Below, piece after piece: positions 28,022 to 37,347 of a DNA stretch of 64,000 nt. Both the position numbers and the translations under genes were made by a program. Numbering within the stretch: position 1 is the stretch's first letter; every line of letters begins with the position of its first letter. The stretch is from Criibacterium bergeronii. Its GTDB lineage: Bacteria; Bacillota; Clostridia; Peptostreptococcales; Filifactoraceae. The stretch lies in NCBI RefSeq assembly GCF_001693775.2, contig NZ_MBEW02000001.1:1-64000 (forward strand), given 5' to 3'. The notes beneath the pieces are model-generated. The model worked only from the letters and a program-made list of their open reading frames with translations. It ran no database searches and was not told the origin of the DNA.

Positions 28022-28096
28022 CTATTAGGCTAGATACTTTCGTTTCGGTGTGATTTTCTCCTACGGTGGCGGCTCACAATCTCCTTATTTGAACAT
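28022..28096 (-). other. unexplained G+C-richer segment in the 27.9-28.2 kb gap
   Basis: In an A+T-rich gap, this segment is richer in G and C and on the minus strand contains GTGAGCCGCCACC and ATCACACCGAAACGAAAG. CACACCGAA recalls part of the glycine riboswitch core but the rest does not fit, and no gene lies directly downstream in that orientation. It may be a decayed or unknown structured RNA. No open frame of note. Confidence 0.25.
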
Positions 28097-28177
28097 ATCC
28101 GTCTTTATTTATGATTTATTTTGTTCTTAGTATAACCCCAATTAAATTACTTTAATTATATTTTTTAATAAAATCTT

Positions 28178-28210
28178 AAATTTATAGGCAAACAAGGTTC
28201 GCCAGTGCAT
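28178..28210. repeat. dispersed palindromic repeat, copy 2 (diverged)
   Basis: This 33-base unit aligns without gaps to the copy at 21265-21297: AAATTTA, then GGC-AAAC-A-GGTTCGCC, then a terminal CAT. Several substitutions weaken the hairpin. It lies 34 nt past the asnS stop codon, again next to the end of a minus-strand gene. Confidence 0.6.
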
Positions 28211-28243
28211 CTTGATTTTATACTTTTGTATTAAAATTTATTT

Positions 28244-29632
28244 TTAAAATTCTGCGTTTCCTACTGTTCTTGGGAATGCTATTACGTCTCTTATATTTTG
28301 CATACCTGTAAGATACATAATCATTCTTTCAAAACCTAGTCCATAGCCTGAGTGTTTTACTCCGCCATATTTTCTAAGCTCTAGATACCACCAGTAGTTA
28401 TCCATGTTTAAACCGTTATCTTTAATTTTTCTTTCTAAAATATCTAGTCGTTCTTCCCTTTGAGAGCCACCTATTATTTCTCCAACTCCGGGCACTAGTA
28501 AATCCATAGCAGCTACAGTTTTTCCATCATCATTTTGTCTCATATAGAAAGCTTTTATTTTTTCCGGATAGTCTGTAACAAAAACCGGTTTTTTGAAAAT
28601 ATGCTCTGTTAGATATCTTTCATGCTCTGTCTGTAGGTCTATTCCCCATTCTACTTTGTAGTCGAATTTATGTCCTGAGTTTAAAAGTAACTCTATAGCT
28701 TTTGTATAGGTTATTCTTTCAAAATCGTTGTTTAAGATGTTGTCTAATCTTTCAAATAAGTTTTTGTCTACGAAACTGTTGAAAAATTCCATTTCCGGTT
28801 TTGCATTTTCTAAGCAGTAGCTTATGATATATTTTACCATTTTTTCTGCTACGTCCATATTTTTATTCAGGTCTGCAAATGCCATTTCAGGTTCTATCAT
28901 CCAAAATTCAGCTGCGTGTCTAGCTGTGTTTGAGTTTTCTGCTCTAAAGGTTGGTCCGAAGGTGTAAACATTTTTAAATGCCATCGCCATTATTTCTGCC
29001 TCAAGCTGTCCACTAACTGTCAAATGTGCCTCGTTACCAAAAAAGTCTTGTTTATAATCAACTTTTCCATCTTTCATTGGAGGTTTTTCCATGTCAAGAG
29101 TTGTAACTCTAAACATTTCTCCTGCTCCTTCTGCATCGGAGGCTGTGATTAGTGGGGTATTGGCATAGACAAAACCATTTTCTTGGAAAAATTTGTGTAC
29201 TGCATACGCTGCAACTGAACGTACTCTAAATACTGCTAAAAATGTATTTGCTCTTGGTCTTAAATGTGCTATTGTTCTTAAAAACTCTAGCGAATGTCTC
29301 TTTTTTTGTAGTGGATAATCTGTGTCTGATGTAGCTAATAATTCTATTTCGTCAGCATTTATTTCAAATTTTTGTTTAGTTCCATCTATAGAAAGTAGCT
29401 TTCCTTTTATATGAAGTGCTGTATATAAAGGATACTTTGTAATTTGTTTAAACTCTTCAAATTTGCTTTCGTCCACTACTATTTGTATATTATTAAAGTA
29501 GCTACCGTCATTTAGCTCAATAAAGGCGATTTTATTTGAGTCTCTAAGTGTTTTTACCCAGCCCTCAACTTCAATGTCTTGTCCTATATATTTTTCATAA
29601 TCTTTAAATAGCTCGCTATTTGATAATATCAT
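28244..29632 (-). CDS. asnS: asparaginyl-tRNA synthetase
   Basis: This 462-aa class IIb synthetase charges tRNA-Asn. It has an N-terminal OB-fold anticodon-binding domain ([21 protein letters not shown], residues 18-38). The class II core follows, with motif 2 in [19 protein letters not shown] and motif 3 [14 protein letters not shown] near the end. The length fits bacterial AsnRS. No T-box leader is visible in the 150 nt upstream. Confidence 0.97.
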   Translation of the reverse strand: MILSNSELFKDYEKYIGQDIEVEGWVKTLRDSNKIAFIELNDGSYFNNIQIVVDESKFEEFKQITKYPLYTALHIKGKLLSIDGTKQKFEINADEIELLATSDTDYPLQKKRHSLEFLRTIAHLRPRANTFLAVFRVRSVAAYAVHKFFQENGFVYANTPLITASDAEGAGEMFRVTTLDMEKPPMKDGKVDYKQDFFGNEAHLTVSGQLEAEIMAMAFKNVYTFGPTFRAENSNTARHAAEFWMIEPEMAFADLNKNMDVAEKMVKYIISYCLENAKPEMEFFNSFVDKNLFERLDNILNNDFERITYTKAIELLLNSGHKFDYKVEWGIDLQTEHERYLTEHIFKKPVFVTDYPEKIKAFYMRQNDDGKTVAAMDLLVPGVGEIIGGSQREERLDILERKIKDNGLNMDNYWWYLELRKYGGVKHSGYGLGFERMIMYLTGMQNIRDVIAFPRTVGNAEF

Positions 29633-29782
29633 TGTTTTCCCTTTCGTGCCGCAAGGCTTTTATTTTTCTTTTTTGCCGATTTTTAATCTCAATTAAACCA
29701 ACTTACAAATTATAGCAAAAATTCCTATTCTTTGAAAGTATAATATCATAAATAAAATTATATATAAGGCTTTAAATGTATT

Positions 29783-30481
29783 TTACAAATTAAAGAAATA
29801 TTCTTTTTCCTGCTCTGTTAATTTTCTATAATTGCCCTCTTTTATTGTGCCTAGTTTTACTTTGCCTATGGCAATCCTTTGTAATTCTTTAACATTTCTG
29901 CCAAGCTCAGCTATCATGTTTCTAATTTGTCTTTTTTTGCCTTCAAATAAAACTACCTTGTAGGTTGCTGCAGAAAAGTCATAAAGCTCTATTTCAGCCG
30001 GCATAGTAAGTTTCCCTTCTAAAAGTATGCCATTTCTGAATTTTTCCATCTGCACATCGCTTAGTCTACCGTCCAATGTCACAAGATATTTTTTCGGTAT
30101 ATGGTTTTTTGGATGTGTTAATTTATTTGTAAGCTCTCCATCGTTAGTAACTATCAGTAGTCCTGTAGAGTCCATATCAAGTCTGCCTACCGGATATACA
30201 TCTATTTCCGGCGGAAAATACTCTCTTATGCAAGGTCTGTCAAATGGATCAGACACGCTAGAAAGCACTCCTTTTGGTTTATTAAATAGATAGTAATATT
30301 TATTTATTTTTTTATCAGAGATTATTTCTCCGTCAACTTCGACTTCGTCCATATTTTTTACATCATAGGAAAAGTCTGTTAAAATCTCTGAGTTTACCTT
30401 GACTTTGCCCTGTTTTATCATGTCATCCGCTTTTCTTCTTGAAAGCTCAGTTTGACTGGCAATATATTTATTTATTCTCAT
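29783..30481 (-). CDS. rluB: ribosomal pseudouridine synthase, RluB/RsuA family
   Basis: This 232-aa enzyme isomerises a uridine in rRNA. An N-terminal S4 RNA-binding domain (MRINKYIASQTELSRRKADD) is followed by the catalytic motif with its Asp in PVGRLDMDSTGLLIVTNDGE and the KKRQIRNMI motif. Length favours RluB-like proteins of Firmicutes (helix 89 of 23S rRNA) over RsuA, but target specificity is inferred. It is 35 nt downstream of lepB. Confidence 0.92.
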   Translation of the reverse strand: MRINKYIASQTELSRRKADDMIKQGKVKVNSEILTDFSYDVKNMDEVEVDGEIISDKKINKYYYLFNKPKGVLSSVSDPFDRPCIREYFPPEIDVYPVGRLDMDSTGLLIVTNDGELTNKLTHPKNHIPKKYLVTLDGRLSDVQMEKFRNGILLEGKLTMPAEIELYDFSAATYKVVLFEGKKRQIRNMIAELGRNVKELQRIAIGKVKLGTIKEGNYRKLTEQEKEYFFNL

Positions 30482-30516
30482 ATCAATTATAATCCATATC
30501 TTTTTGTAATATTATT

Positions 30517-31074
30517 TTAAAATCCTCTGATTTGGTTAAAGGGAAACACTCTTATTGCAACCTTCCCTATTATGCTATCTTCACTTACTATACCGACTTG
30601 CTCTGACCTAGAGTCTAGGGAATTAGGTCTATTATCGCCCATTACAAACACTGAGTTGTCAGGTACGGTCAAGTCTACTAATCCATCTGTATAGTCACCG
30701 TTTATATAGCCCTCTTCTTGCAGTTCATCGTTGATATAGACCTTGCCGTCTGTAATCACTACATGGTCGCCCGGAACTCCTATTATTCTTTTTACTAAAT
30801 CTTTATATTCATTTTTTTCGTCCGGTAGTGTAGATTTAAATACGATTATATCTCCATTTTTCGGCTGTGAAAACCAATAGGATGTCTTGTTTAATATTAA
30901 ATAATTGTTGTTGTCCAGTGTAGGGTACATTGATTGCCCTCTGACAATGGTAGGTGCAACAAATATAGTTATTAAAAATGCCAATGCAAAGGCGAAAATT
31001 ATTGTTTTAATCCATTCAACAATTTCTTTTTTTATGTCGATTTTGTTTACTTGCTGTGAGTCTTGTGGTTCCAT
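30517..31074 (-). CDS. lepB: signal peptidase I
   Basis: This 185-aa membrane protease removes signal peptides from secreted proteins. One N-terminal membrane helix (about residues 21-43) precedes box B with the catalytic Ser (RGQSMYPTL), box D with the catalytic Lys (LVKRIIGVPGD) and box E (GDNRPNSLDSR). Single-span Gram-positive type. It follows cdaR by 51 nt. The CAMP factor at 42 kb is a likely substrate. Confidence 0.97.
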   Translation of the reverse strand: MEPQDSQQVNKIDIKKEIVEWIKTIIFAFALAFLITIFVAPTIVRGQSMYPTLDNNNYLILNKTSYWFSQPKNGDIIVFKSTLPDEKNEYKDLVKRIIGVPGDHVVITDGKVYINDELQEEGYINGDYTDGLVDLTVPDNSVFVMGDNRPNSLDSRSEQVGIVSEDSIIGKVAIRVFPFNQIRGF

Positions 31075-31125
31075 TTTACCTCCAGTAAAATATATTACTA
31101 AACTTTAATTGGTTTTTGGGTGTAT

Positions 31126-32442
31126 CTATTTATTATCTGTGTCTGATGTTTTTTCTGTGGTATCTAATGATGTATTTGCATCATTATTAACATCTTTTTC
31201 TATATCAGATTTATCCGGCTTTGTAATTTTTTCACCTTGAGCCTCATTGTCTTGAAAATTCTTGTCTACCTTTATCTTTGATGGATATATTAAAACGTCT
31301 GATATATTTTTAGTAGTTTTATACTCAATATTCACATATCCATCTTCAGGAATATGTCTAAGGTCAGCATATAGAGTTATATCATTTTTTGAAACAGATA
31401 GTGAATTTGTATTAAATGTGACAACTATATTTGATATCGGCTCTAATATAGCATTTATAGATGTATCGTCTTTTAACAGCTGCACATCTTGCCCACTGTA
31501 ATCAAACTGTACTAAGCCATCAATTGGTAGACTTTTTTTCAAATTAATTGTGACTTTGCCGGTGTCTACTTGCACACCTTTTGGCACAATAAGTGTGACA
31601 TCTCTTGATGAGCTACCTCTGAGCTGCATCATAGTTACTTCTTGAGTAGAGATTGTTTCTATTTTATCGATTGTGCTAGGTGAGCCCTTAATCTTCACCT
31701 CGGATTTATCTAGTGTAAAGCTATCTTTATTTACACCTAAATCATTTTTTTCAATTGTCAAGCTTATTGGTACTTCTTTTTCTTTTTTCAGTTTTGCGGT
31801 TATGGCTAATTTATCCTTATCTACTGTCAGTCCGTTTATTTGATTTCCATTTGTATCAAGTATTAAAACCTTGCTCCACTTTATGAAATCAGATTTTTCT
31901 CCTTGTAGCTCTACTTGTACCTGAACCTTATCAGCTTTATCTGTTAAGCTTTTTGGCCCTGATATATATACGTTATTAGCTGAAATATCTATTGAGTCTA
32001 CATAGTATCCACTAGGCAAATTTCCAATTGTTTTAATGCCTACCTTCTCATATTTTACAACATTTTCTTCTAAATTAACTTCCATCACTGAAGGGTGTAT
32101 CTCGTAATTAACTCCCTCATATTGAGATGCTATATAAACTTGAGCTGAATTTACACCAATTTTAGGGTCATCTATTTTCATATGCAGCTCTATGCCATTT
32201 TTTAGGCTTTGGCTTACTTCACTCCTTCTACCAATTATCTTTACATTTGCCTGCAACATTTGACCCGGACTTACTGCAAGATTATTTTCTACAATGGTGT
32301 CTAAGTTTGATATATTAACATTCACATTATTTATTTGCCTGTTATCCAAAGGATTGGAGTCACTCATTACATAAATCCACGCAAAAAAAGCCACTACCAC
32401 ACAAGCAATTTTAATCTTCAAGATAGAGCTACGTTCATTCAT
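31126..32442 (-). CDS. cdaR: c-di-AMP cyclase regulator CdaR (YbbR repeats)
   Basis: This 438-aa protein has a single N-terminal membrane helix (residues 9-27) and about four extracellular YbbR repeats (conserved patterns such as VDSIDISANNVYISGP and FTLDKSEVKIKGSP), then an acidic, Asp/Lys-rich tail. CdaR contacts the membrane cyclase CdaA and tunes its activity. Its start overlaps cdaA by 8 nt, the usual arrangement. Confidence 0.93.
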   Translation of the reverse strand: MNERSSILKIKIACVVVAFFAWIYVMSDSNPLDNRQINNVNVNISNLDTIVENNLAVSPGQMLQANVKIIGRRSEVSQSLKNGIELHMKIDDPKIGVNSAQVYIASQYEGVNYEIHPSVMEVNLEENVVKYEKVGIKTIGNLPSGYYVDSIDISANNVYISGPKSLTDKADKVQVQVELQGEKSDFIKWSKVLILDTNGNQINGLTVDKDKLAITAKLKKEKEVPISLTIEKNDLGVNKDSFTLDKSEVKIKGSPSTIDKIETISTQEVTMMQLRGSSSRDVTLIVPKGVQVDTGKVTINLKKSLPIDGLVQFDYSGQDVQLLKDDTSINAILEPISNIVVTFNTNSLSVSKNDITLYADLRHIPEDGYVNIEYKTTKNISDVLIYPSKIKVDKNFQDNEAQGEKITKPDKSDIEKDVNNDANTSLDTTEKTSDTDNK

Positions 32443-33328
32443 TTGATTTAACCTCGCTCTTTTTTACATCGTCTTTTGATACCTCTATATCTTCCAAACC
32501 AACATAATCTTTATCTACAGCTTTTTCTTCTGATTTTAAATTTGCATAATCAATAAGATTTTGCTGCATTAAGGTTCTTAATCTATCTTCAGAAAGGTCT
32601 CTGTATAATCTTCCTCTAATACCGATAGATATTGCCCCCGTTTCTTCGGATACTACCAATGAAACACAATCTGAGTGCTCTGTTATGCCAAGTGCTGCTC
32701 TATGTCTTGTACCCAGCTCCTTGCTAAGACTTTTATTTTCTGTAAGTGGCAAAAAACACGCTGCCGATATGATTTTATTATGTCTAATAAGTACCGCTCC
32801 ATCATGCAGTGGAGTGTTTGGTATAAATATATTTATAAGTAGTCCCCTAGAAATGTCGGCGTTTAAGAATGTTCCGGTCTGAGCTATTTCATTTAATCCA
32901 ATATCTCTTTCAAATACTATGAGTGCTCCGATTTTTTGTCTTGACAAGGACAAGCAAGCACTGACTGTCTCTTCAATAGTATCTTGTATCTTTCCTAAAC
33001 CATTTTTATCTGATTTTAGTATGAGCTTGGTTGTACCAAGGTATTCCAAAACACGTCTAAGCTCAGGCTGAAACACTACTATGATAGCAATAAGTCCTAC
33101 TGTCATGGTGTTTCTTAATATCCAGTTGACTGTATAAAGATGACAAAATTCTGATAATTTAAGTGATAAAAGTATAATTATAATTCCCTTTACTAGCTGC
33201 TGAGCTCTAGTTTCTTTTATAAGCTCATAAATCTTGAATGTGACGTAGCTGACAATGAATATATCAAGGATATCGGTTAATTTTATATGTGTTACTAAAT
33301 CTATTAAAGAATACAAATAATTATTCAC
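32435..33328 (-). CDS. cdaA: diadenylate cyclase CdaA
   Basis: This membrane enzyme makes the second messenger c-di-AMP from two ATP. The 297-aa protein has three N-terminal membrane helices (within residues 10-85) and a DAC domain with the catalytic DGA motif (NTPLHDGAVLI) and the RHR motif (LGTRHRAALGITE). The C-terminal 40 residues are charged. disA, the other common cyclase gene, is absent from the radA region here, so CdaA may be the main source. glmM, the usual third partner, is not in the window. Confidence 0.96.
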   Translation of the reverse strand: MNNYLYSLIDLVTHIKLTDILDIFIVSYVTFKIYELIKETRAQQLVKGIIIILLSLKLSEFCHLYTVNWILRNTMTVGLIAIIVVFQPELRRVLEYLGTTKLILKSDKNGLGKIQDTIEETVSACLSLSRQKIGALIVFERDIGLNEIAQTGTFLNADISRGLLINIFIPNTPLHDGAVLIRHNKIISAACFLPLTENKSLSKELGTRHRAALGITEHSDCVSLVVSEETGAISIGIRGRLYRDLSEDRLRTLMQQNLIDYANLKSEEKAVDKDYVGLEDIEVSKDDVKKSEVKSNE

Positions 33329-33441
33329 TGCTCACCGCCCTTTTTACCCTTATTTTAAATATAATCATAACAATAACATAAAACTTAGTTTATCAATAAA
33401 TCAATAAATTATCCTTAATTAAAATTTACAATGTGGAAAAA

Positions 33442-34704
33442 TTAAGCCTGCTCATCAAAATCATATTTTGGTACGTTTAATGTCCTTCTTAAAAAGTCCA
33501 AAGCTTCTCTTACTGCTCTAGTTCTTATTTTTTGTCTGTCTCCCATCAGGTTGAGTTTTTTTACATAGGTTTTGCCTTTGACGTATAACCCAACATATAC
33601 AAGTCCTACTGGTTTTTCTTTTGTGCCTCCGGTAGGTCCGGCTATACCTGTGGTAGAAAGTGCAATATCAGTATTTGCAACTTTTGCTGCACCTATCGCC
33701 ATAGCCTCTGCAACTTGCTTTGATACTGCTGCGTATTTATCCAATAAAGCTTTTTCTACTCCTAAAAATTCAGTTTTAGACTCATTTGTATAGGTTGTAA
33801 ACCCAGTTTTGAATACTTTGCTAATCCCATCAATATTTATTAATGCTCCGGACAATAGTCCCCCTGTGCAAGACTCAGCTGTCGATATTGTAAGATTATT
33901 TTCCATTAAATATCTGCCTACGACTGACTCCATTGTCAAATCTTCACCATAGGCGTATATATTATCACCTAATAGTTTTTCTACTTCTTTTACAAATGGT
34001 GCTAGCATTTTTTTTGCTGTCAGCTCGTCTTTTGCACTTGCCATAGCTCTTAAAATTAACCCTGTTTCTTTAAAATATGGCGCTAAAGTGGGATTTTCTT
34101 GCGCTTTTATTAGCGGCATTACTCTTTCTTCCATTATTGACTCGCCAATGCCACACACATTTATAACCTTAGACACAAATTTTTGGTCTGAAAATTTTTC
34201 AAGATATGGTATTATCGTTTCTTTTACCATTGGTGTAATTTCTCTAGGTGGTCCGGGCAATACTATAATAATATTTTTCCCGTTTTCAATTATGCAGCCG
34301 CTGGCAGTGCCGTTGTTGTTATTAATTATCTTTGCACCATCAGGGAAATATGCCTGACGAAGATTGCCTTCGTTTAAATCTTTTTCTCTATGTTTAAATA
34401 TTTTTTTTAATTTTTCAAGCTCGCCATCATTAAAAATCATATCCACACCAAGAGTTGCCGCAACGGTTTCCTTTGTAAGGTCATCTTTTGTAGGTCCTAG
34501 TCCTCCTGTAGTTATGATTATTTCACTTCTTTCAAATGCACTAGTTAGTAATTCTTTTAATCTCTGCTGGTTATCTCCTATTGTTGACATATGGTAAACG
34601 CTGATGCCTATTAGCTTTAGCTCTTTTGCTAAAAATGTAGCATTTGTATTGACGGTTTCACCTAAGAGTAATTCTGTTCCTACATTAATTATTTCTGCTT
34701 TCAT
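33442..34704 (-). CDS. cinA: CinA family nicotinamide-nucleotide amidohydrolase
   Basis: This 420-aa two-domain protein has an N-terminal MoCF-like domain (ITTGGLGPTKDDLTKETVA) and a C-terminal NMN deamidase/PncC domain (STAESCTGGLLSGALI, STTGIAGPTGGTKEKPVG). It recycles or detoxifies pyridine nucleotides and is called competence-induced in other bacteria. Full length. It is 28 nt downstream of the GalT-like gene. Confidence 0.95.
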   Translation of the reverse strand: MKAEIINVGTELLLGETVNTNATFLAKELKLIGISVYHMSTIGDNQQRLKELLTSAFERSEIIITTGGLGPTKDDLTKETVAATLGVDMIFNDGELEKLKKIFKHREKDLNEGNLRQAYFPDGAKIINNNNGTASGCIIENGKNIIIVLPGPPREITPMVKETIIPYLEKFSDQKFVSKVINVCGIGESIMEERVMPLIKAQENPTLAPYFKETGLILRAMASAKDELTAKKMLAPFVKEVEKLLGDNIYAYGEDLTMESVVGRYLMENNLTISTAESCTGGLLSGALINIDGISKVFKTGFTTYTNESKTEFLGVEKALLDKYAAVSKQVAEAMAIGAAKVANTDIALSTTGIAGPTGGTKEKPVGLVYVGLYVKGKTYVKKLNLMGDRQKIRTRAVREALDFLRRTLNVPKYDFDEQA

Positions 34705-34732
34705 TTTATCCTCTTACTTTTATATAGTTAAT

Positions 34733-35731
34733 CTAAATGCTGTTTGCTCTTTTTATCATTTGAGCAGCATCCTCCGGTATTATGGAATTCACCCTTATGC
34801 CCGATGCCATTTCAAAGCCTGCTCCACCTGAAAGTTTTGGAACGATTTTAAAATAATAGTGGTACGCAGCCTCATAACCTGAGTAGCCTTTTACTAGATA
34901 ATTTAAATACATATTAAATGGAAAGTCTCCGATTGCTTTATACAGCATTTTAAAAGTTGTATAAATTACTTCAGACAAGGATTTTATATTTTCTTCTTTT
35001 TCAAAATACGGCTGGTGTTTTTTCGGCATTATCCAAGTTTCAAATTTATATCCGGGAGCATATGGCTCTAATACTACAAAATCTTCATTTTGATATATAA
35101 CTCTTGTATTTTGTGATAGCTCATACTCAATCATTTTGCAAACAATGCACTTACCATCTTCTTTGTATTCTTTTATAGCCTGCTCAATTTCTTGGGTGAG
35201 TTTTACCGGACAAGCGTCAAGACTGATGATTTGGCTATGTGAATGTTGCATACTTGCACCTGCAAGCATTTTATAATTTTTAAAAAGACTAACGTAAGAA
35301 ACATCCGGATTTTTTATATGCTCCTTAAACCTTTTATGGATTAGCTCATAAATTAGCTCAAACTGCTCTTTATCGATGTTAAAGTAATTTTTATTGTGTA
35401 TTGGTGACTCCACAATCACGTCATGCATTCCTGTAGAAACATAGCAATATTTATTTAAATTTTTTATTTCTAATTCATTTTTTATAATCGGATATAGATT
35501 AGGTACAGCTCTAACCTTCCAATCTACTAAATCACCATCAACGAAACTTGCCTGTGGTGTCATGTGTTCATTTCCCTTACAAAACGGACACTCATAGCTA
35601 TACTCCACATCATCGAACTTGCTAAAAATATTCATAATCTGTCTGTCCCATAGGTCAGATGGTTTTGACTCTCTGATACTTGTGTATATTACAGGTCTTT
35701 TGGATATTGGGTTAAGCCTTATCTGTGACAT
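34733..35731 (-). CDS. galactose-1-phosphate uridylyltransferase-like protein
   Basis: This 332-aa protein is of the GalT/HIT superfamily. It has a zinc-type CPFCKGNE motif (about residues 48-55) and an active-site QHSHSQ (HxHxQ) near residue 164; in GalT the second His forms the uridylyl intermediate. The C-terminal half also resembles GalT. The true substrate may be another sugar phosphate, since no Leloir genes lie nearby. I start at ATG 35731 with GAGGGAG before it; an upstream GTG is in frame. Confidence 0.8.
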   Translation of the reverse strand: MSQIRLNPISKRPVIYTSIRESKPSDLWDRQIMNIFSKFDDVEYSYECPFCKGNEHMTPQASFVDGDLVDWKVRAVPNLYPIIKNELEIKNLNKYCYVSTGMHDVIVESPIHNKNYFNIDKEQFELIYELIHKRFKEHIKNPDVSYVSLFKNYKMLAGASMQHSHSQIISLDACPVKLTQEIEQAIKEYKEDGKCIVCKMIEYELSQNTRVIYQNEDFVVLEPYAPGYKFETWIMPKKHQPYFEKEENIKSLSEVIYTTFKMLYKAIGDFPFNMYLNYLVKGYSGYEAAYHYYFKIVPKLSGGAGFEMASGIRVNSIIPEDAAQMIKRANSI

Positions 35732-35921
35732 TTCTCCCTCATAGAATTTTATGAAAAGCACAATAATTTCATAAGATTTTTAATTATTTATATTTTATCA
35801 CCTTTTATGACATTTAACAATAAAGATTGCCAGTATATCAAGATTTTTTAAAATATAAAATTTTATTTATAGACATTGTTTTATAAAAATTAGCAAAATT
35901 TGTATAAAAATTTTGTAATAA

Positions 35922-35947
35922 AAAAAGGTTACCCTAGGGTAACCTAT
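35922..35947 (-). terminator. terminator of queT
   Basis: GGTTACCCTAGGGTAACC is a perfect 9-bp palindrome, and on the minus strand a run of seven T follows. It lies a few nt past the queT stop codon. Confidence 0.9.
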
Positions 35948-35953
35948 ACATAA

Positions 35954-36439
35954 TTACTGTTGGATTGGTACTAGCACATTATTTTTAACATACGGATTTT
36001 TTTCAAGTAGCTTAAATACTGCAACTGAAATAATTGACACTGCCACAAACTCACTAATCATAATCTGCGAAGTAATAGCTAAAAAGCCTTCCATAGAGCC
36101 ACTTGCAATGCCAATACCTATGCTGACTATGAACGAACAAAGTGCCGGCATAAGCGATGCTACATAGATATTTTTTATTTTTGACATTAAGGTCAAAGAA
36201 ATAAAAGTGTGAGCAGTTCCAAAAATTAAATCATAAATCCCGTAGTTAGAATACAAATTTGCTAAAAAGCATCCCATAGTTATACCAATACGATATACCG
36301 GATTATACCATGCTAAAATATTTAGAACTTCAGCTATCCTAAACTGCACCGGTCCATAAGAAAAATCTCTCAACAAATATGTGACTACAAAATAAATGGC
36401 GGCAACTAATGCCTGTCTTGTTAAAACTTTAGTTTTCAT
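35954..36439 (-). CDS. queT: queuosine precursor ECF transporter substrate subunit QueT
   Basis: This 161-aa membrane protein has five to six hydrophobic helices and the QueT motif (TYLLRDFSYGPVQFRIAEVL, residues 20-39). QueT is the S-component that binds queuosine precursors for an ECF importer; the shared EcfA/T module is not here. I start at ATG 36439 because AAGGAGG precedes it. A preQ1-I-like element covers that ribosome binding site, which strongly supports the assignment. Confidence 0.93.
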   Translation of the reverse strand: MKTKVLTRQALVAAIYFVVTYLLRDFSYGPVQFRIAEVLNILAWYNPVYRIGITMGCFLANLYSNYGIYDLIFGTAHTFISLTLMSKIKNIYVASLMPALCSFIVSIGIGIASGSMEGFLAITSQIMISEFVAVSIISVAVFKLLEKNPYVKNNVLVPIQQ

Positions 36440-36442
36440 TTT

Positions 36443-36484
36443 TCCTCCTTGATTTTTAAAGTGGGTGCCAAGAAACACTTAACA
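36443..36484 (-). promoter_or_regulatory. preQ1-I riboswitch (translational type)
   Basis: On the minus strand, AAGTG (36480-36476) pairs with CACTT (36463-36459) as stem P1. The loop ends GCACC, giving the conserved CACC-C pattern before the P1 3' strand, and an A-rich tail (TAAAAAT) follows. CTTG in the loop (36472-36469) pairs with CAAG (36451-36448) at the start of AAGGAGG, making the H-type pseudoknot that hides the ribosome binding site. This matches the preQ1-I layout. TATAAT lies just upstream. Fold done by eye. Confidence 0.75.
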
Positions 36485-36546
36485 ACAAATGCGAATTATA
36501 CCATAAATTTTCGATTTAATCTACGATTTTATGATAAATTTCTAAT

Positions 36547-37347
36547 TTATCTATCTGAAAAAATATTCACAATTATGCTGACTAAAGAAAAAAACATAAC
36601 AGACAAAATCGCTATTGTGCCGCCTGGTTTTAGTGAAAAATAATAAGATACAGTTAACCCTACCATTACTTCACAAAACGCTAACAAAATACTGGTTATA
36701 ATTAGACTTTTATAGCTCCTTGCAAGCATTATAGATGTCGCAACAGGAAGTACAATTAATGATGTAACAATAAGTGCCCCTACAGTCCTTGAAGAAATTG
36801 AAACTGTCAATGCAGTTAGTAAAACAAAGACTATATCATATAAAGGCACATTAACTCCCGATATCCTTGCACCTTCTTCATCAAATGCCATATACATCAG
36901 CTCTTTGTAAAGCATTAAAACCCCAAACAAGACCAAGATTGTAATTGCAGTAATTAATATTATTTCTGCATCTGATATAGAAACGATACTGCCAAATAAA
37001 AAAGCATTAAATGCACTTGCATTTTTTATAAAGCCGGACAAAACACCGGCAAGTCCAATACCAAGTGAGCTTATTACCGCAATCGCAATATCCCCTCTGT
37101 CATTGAGATTTTTATTTATTACCCCTACTAATAAAGAGGCAACTATACAAAGTAAAAATGAAACTACCAGCGGACTTTGTCTTATTACAAAACCCAAGGC
37201 TACTCCCGCCAACGCTGTATGAGATAAGGCATCTCCTATCAAAGACATCCTTTTTAATACTACTATTGTGCCAATGCTTGGCAGTATCAACGACAAAAGA
37301 GCTCCTACATAAAACGCTCTTCTCATAAATTCAAATTCAAATATCAT
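36547..37347 (-). CDS. znuB: zinc ABC transporter permease ZnuB
   Basis: This 266-aa protein has about eight membrane helices of the ABC-3 metal permease family, with the conserved coupling segment RMSLIGDALSHTALAGVALG (residues 32-51). It overlaps the znuC end by 11 nt. Its partner binding protein has a His-rich loop, which points to zinc rather than manganese. Confidence 0.93.
   Translation of the reverse strand: MIFEFEFMRRAFYVGALLSLILPSIGTIVVLKRMSLIGDALSHTALAGVALGFVIRQSPLVVSFLLCIVASLLVGVINKNLNDRGDIAIAVISSLGIGLAGVLSGFIKNASAFNAFLFGSIVSISDAEIILITAITILVLFGVLMLYKELMYMAFDEEGARISGVNVPLYDIVFVLLTALTVSISSRTVGALIVTSLIVLPVATSIMLARSYKSLIITSILLAFCEVMVGLTVSYYFSLKPGGTIAILSVMFFSLVSIIVNIFSDR

Noticed and set aside
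28022..28096. Glycine riboswitch
   Set aside because: Only a short core-like string is present, no tandem aptamer, and no gene follows in that orientation.
29633..29782. T-box leader upstream of asnS
   Set aside because: No T-box sequence, specifier loop or antiterminator could be found.
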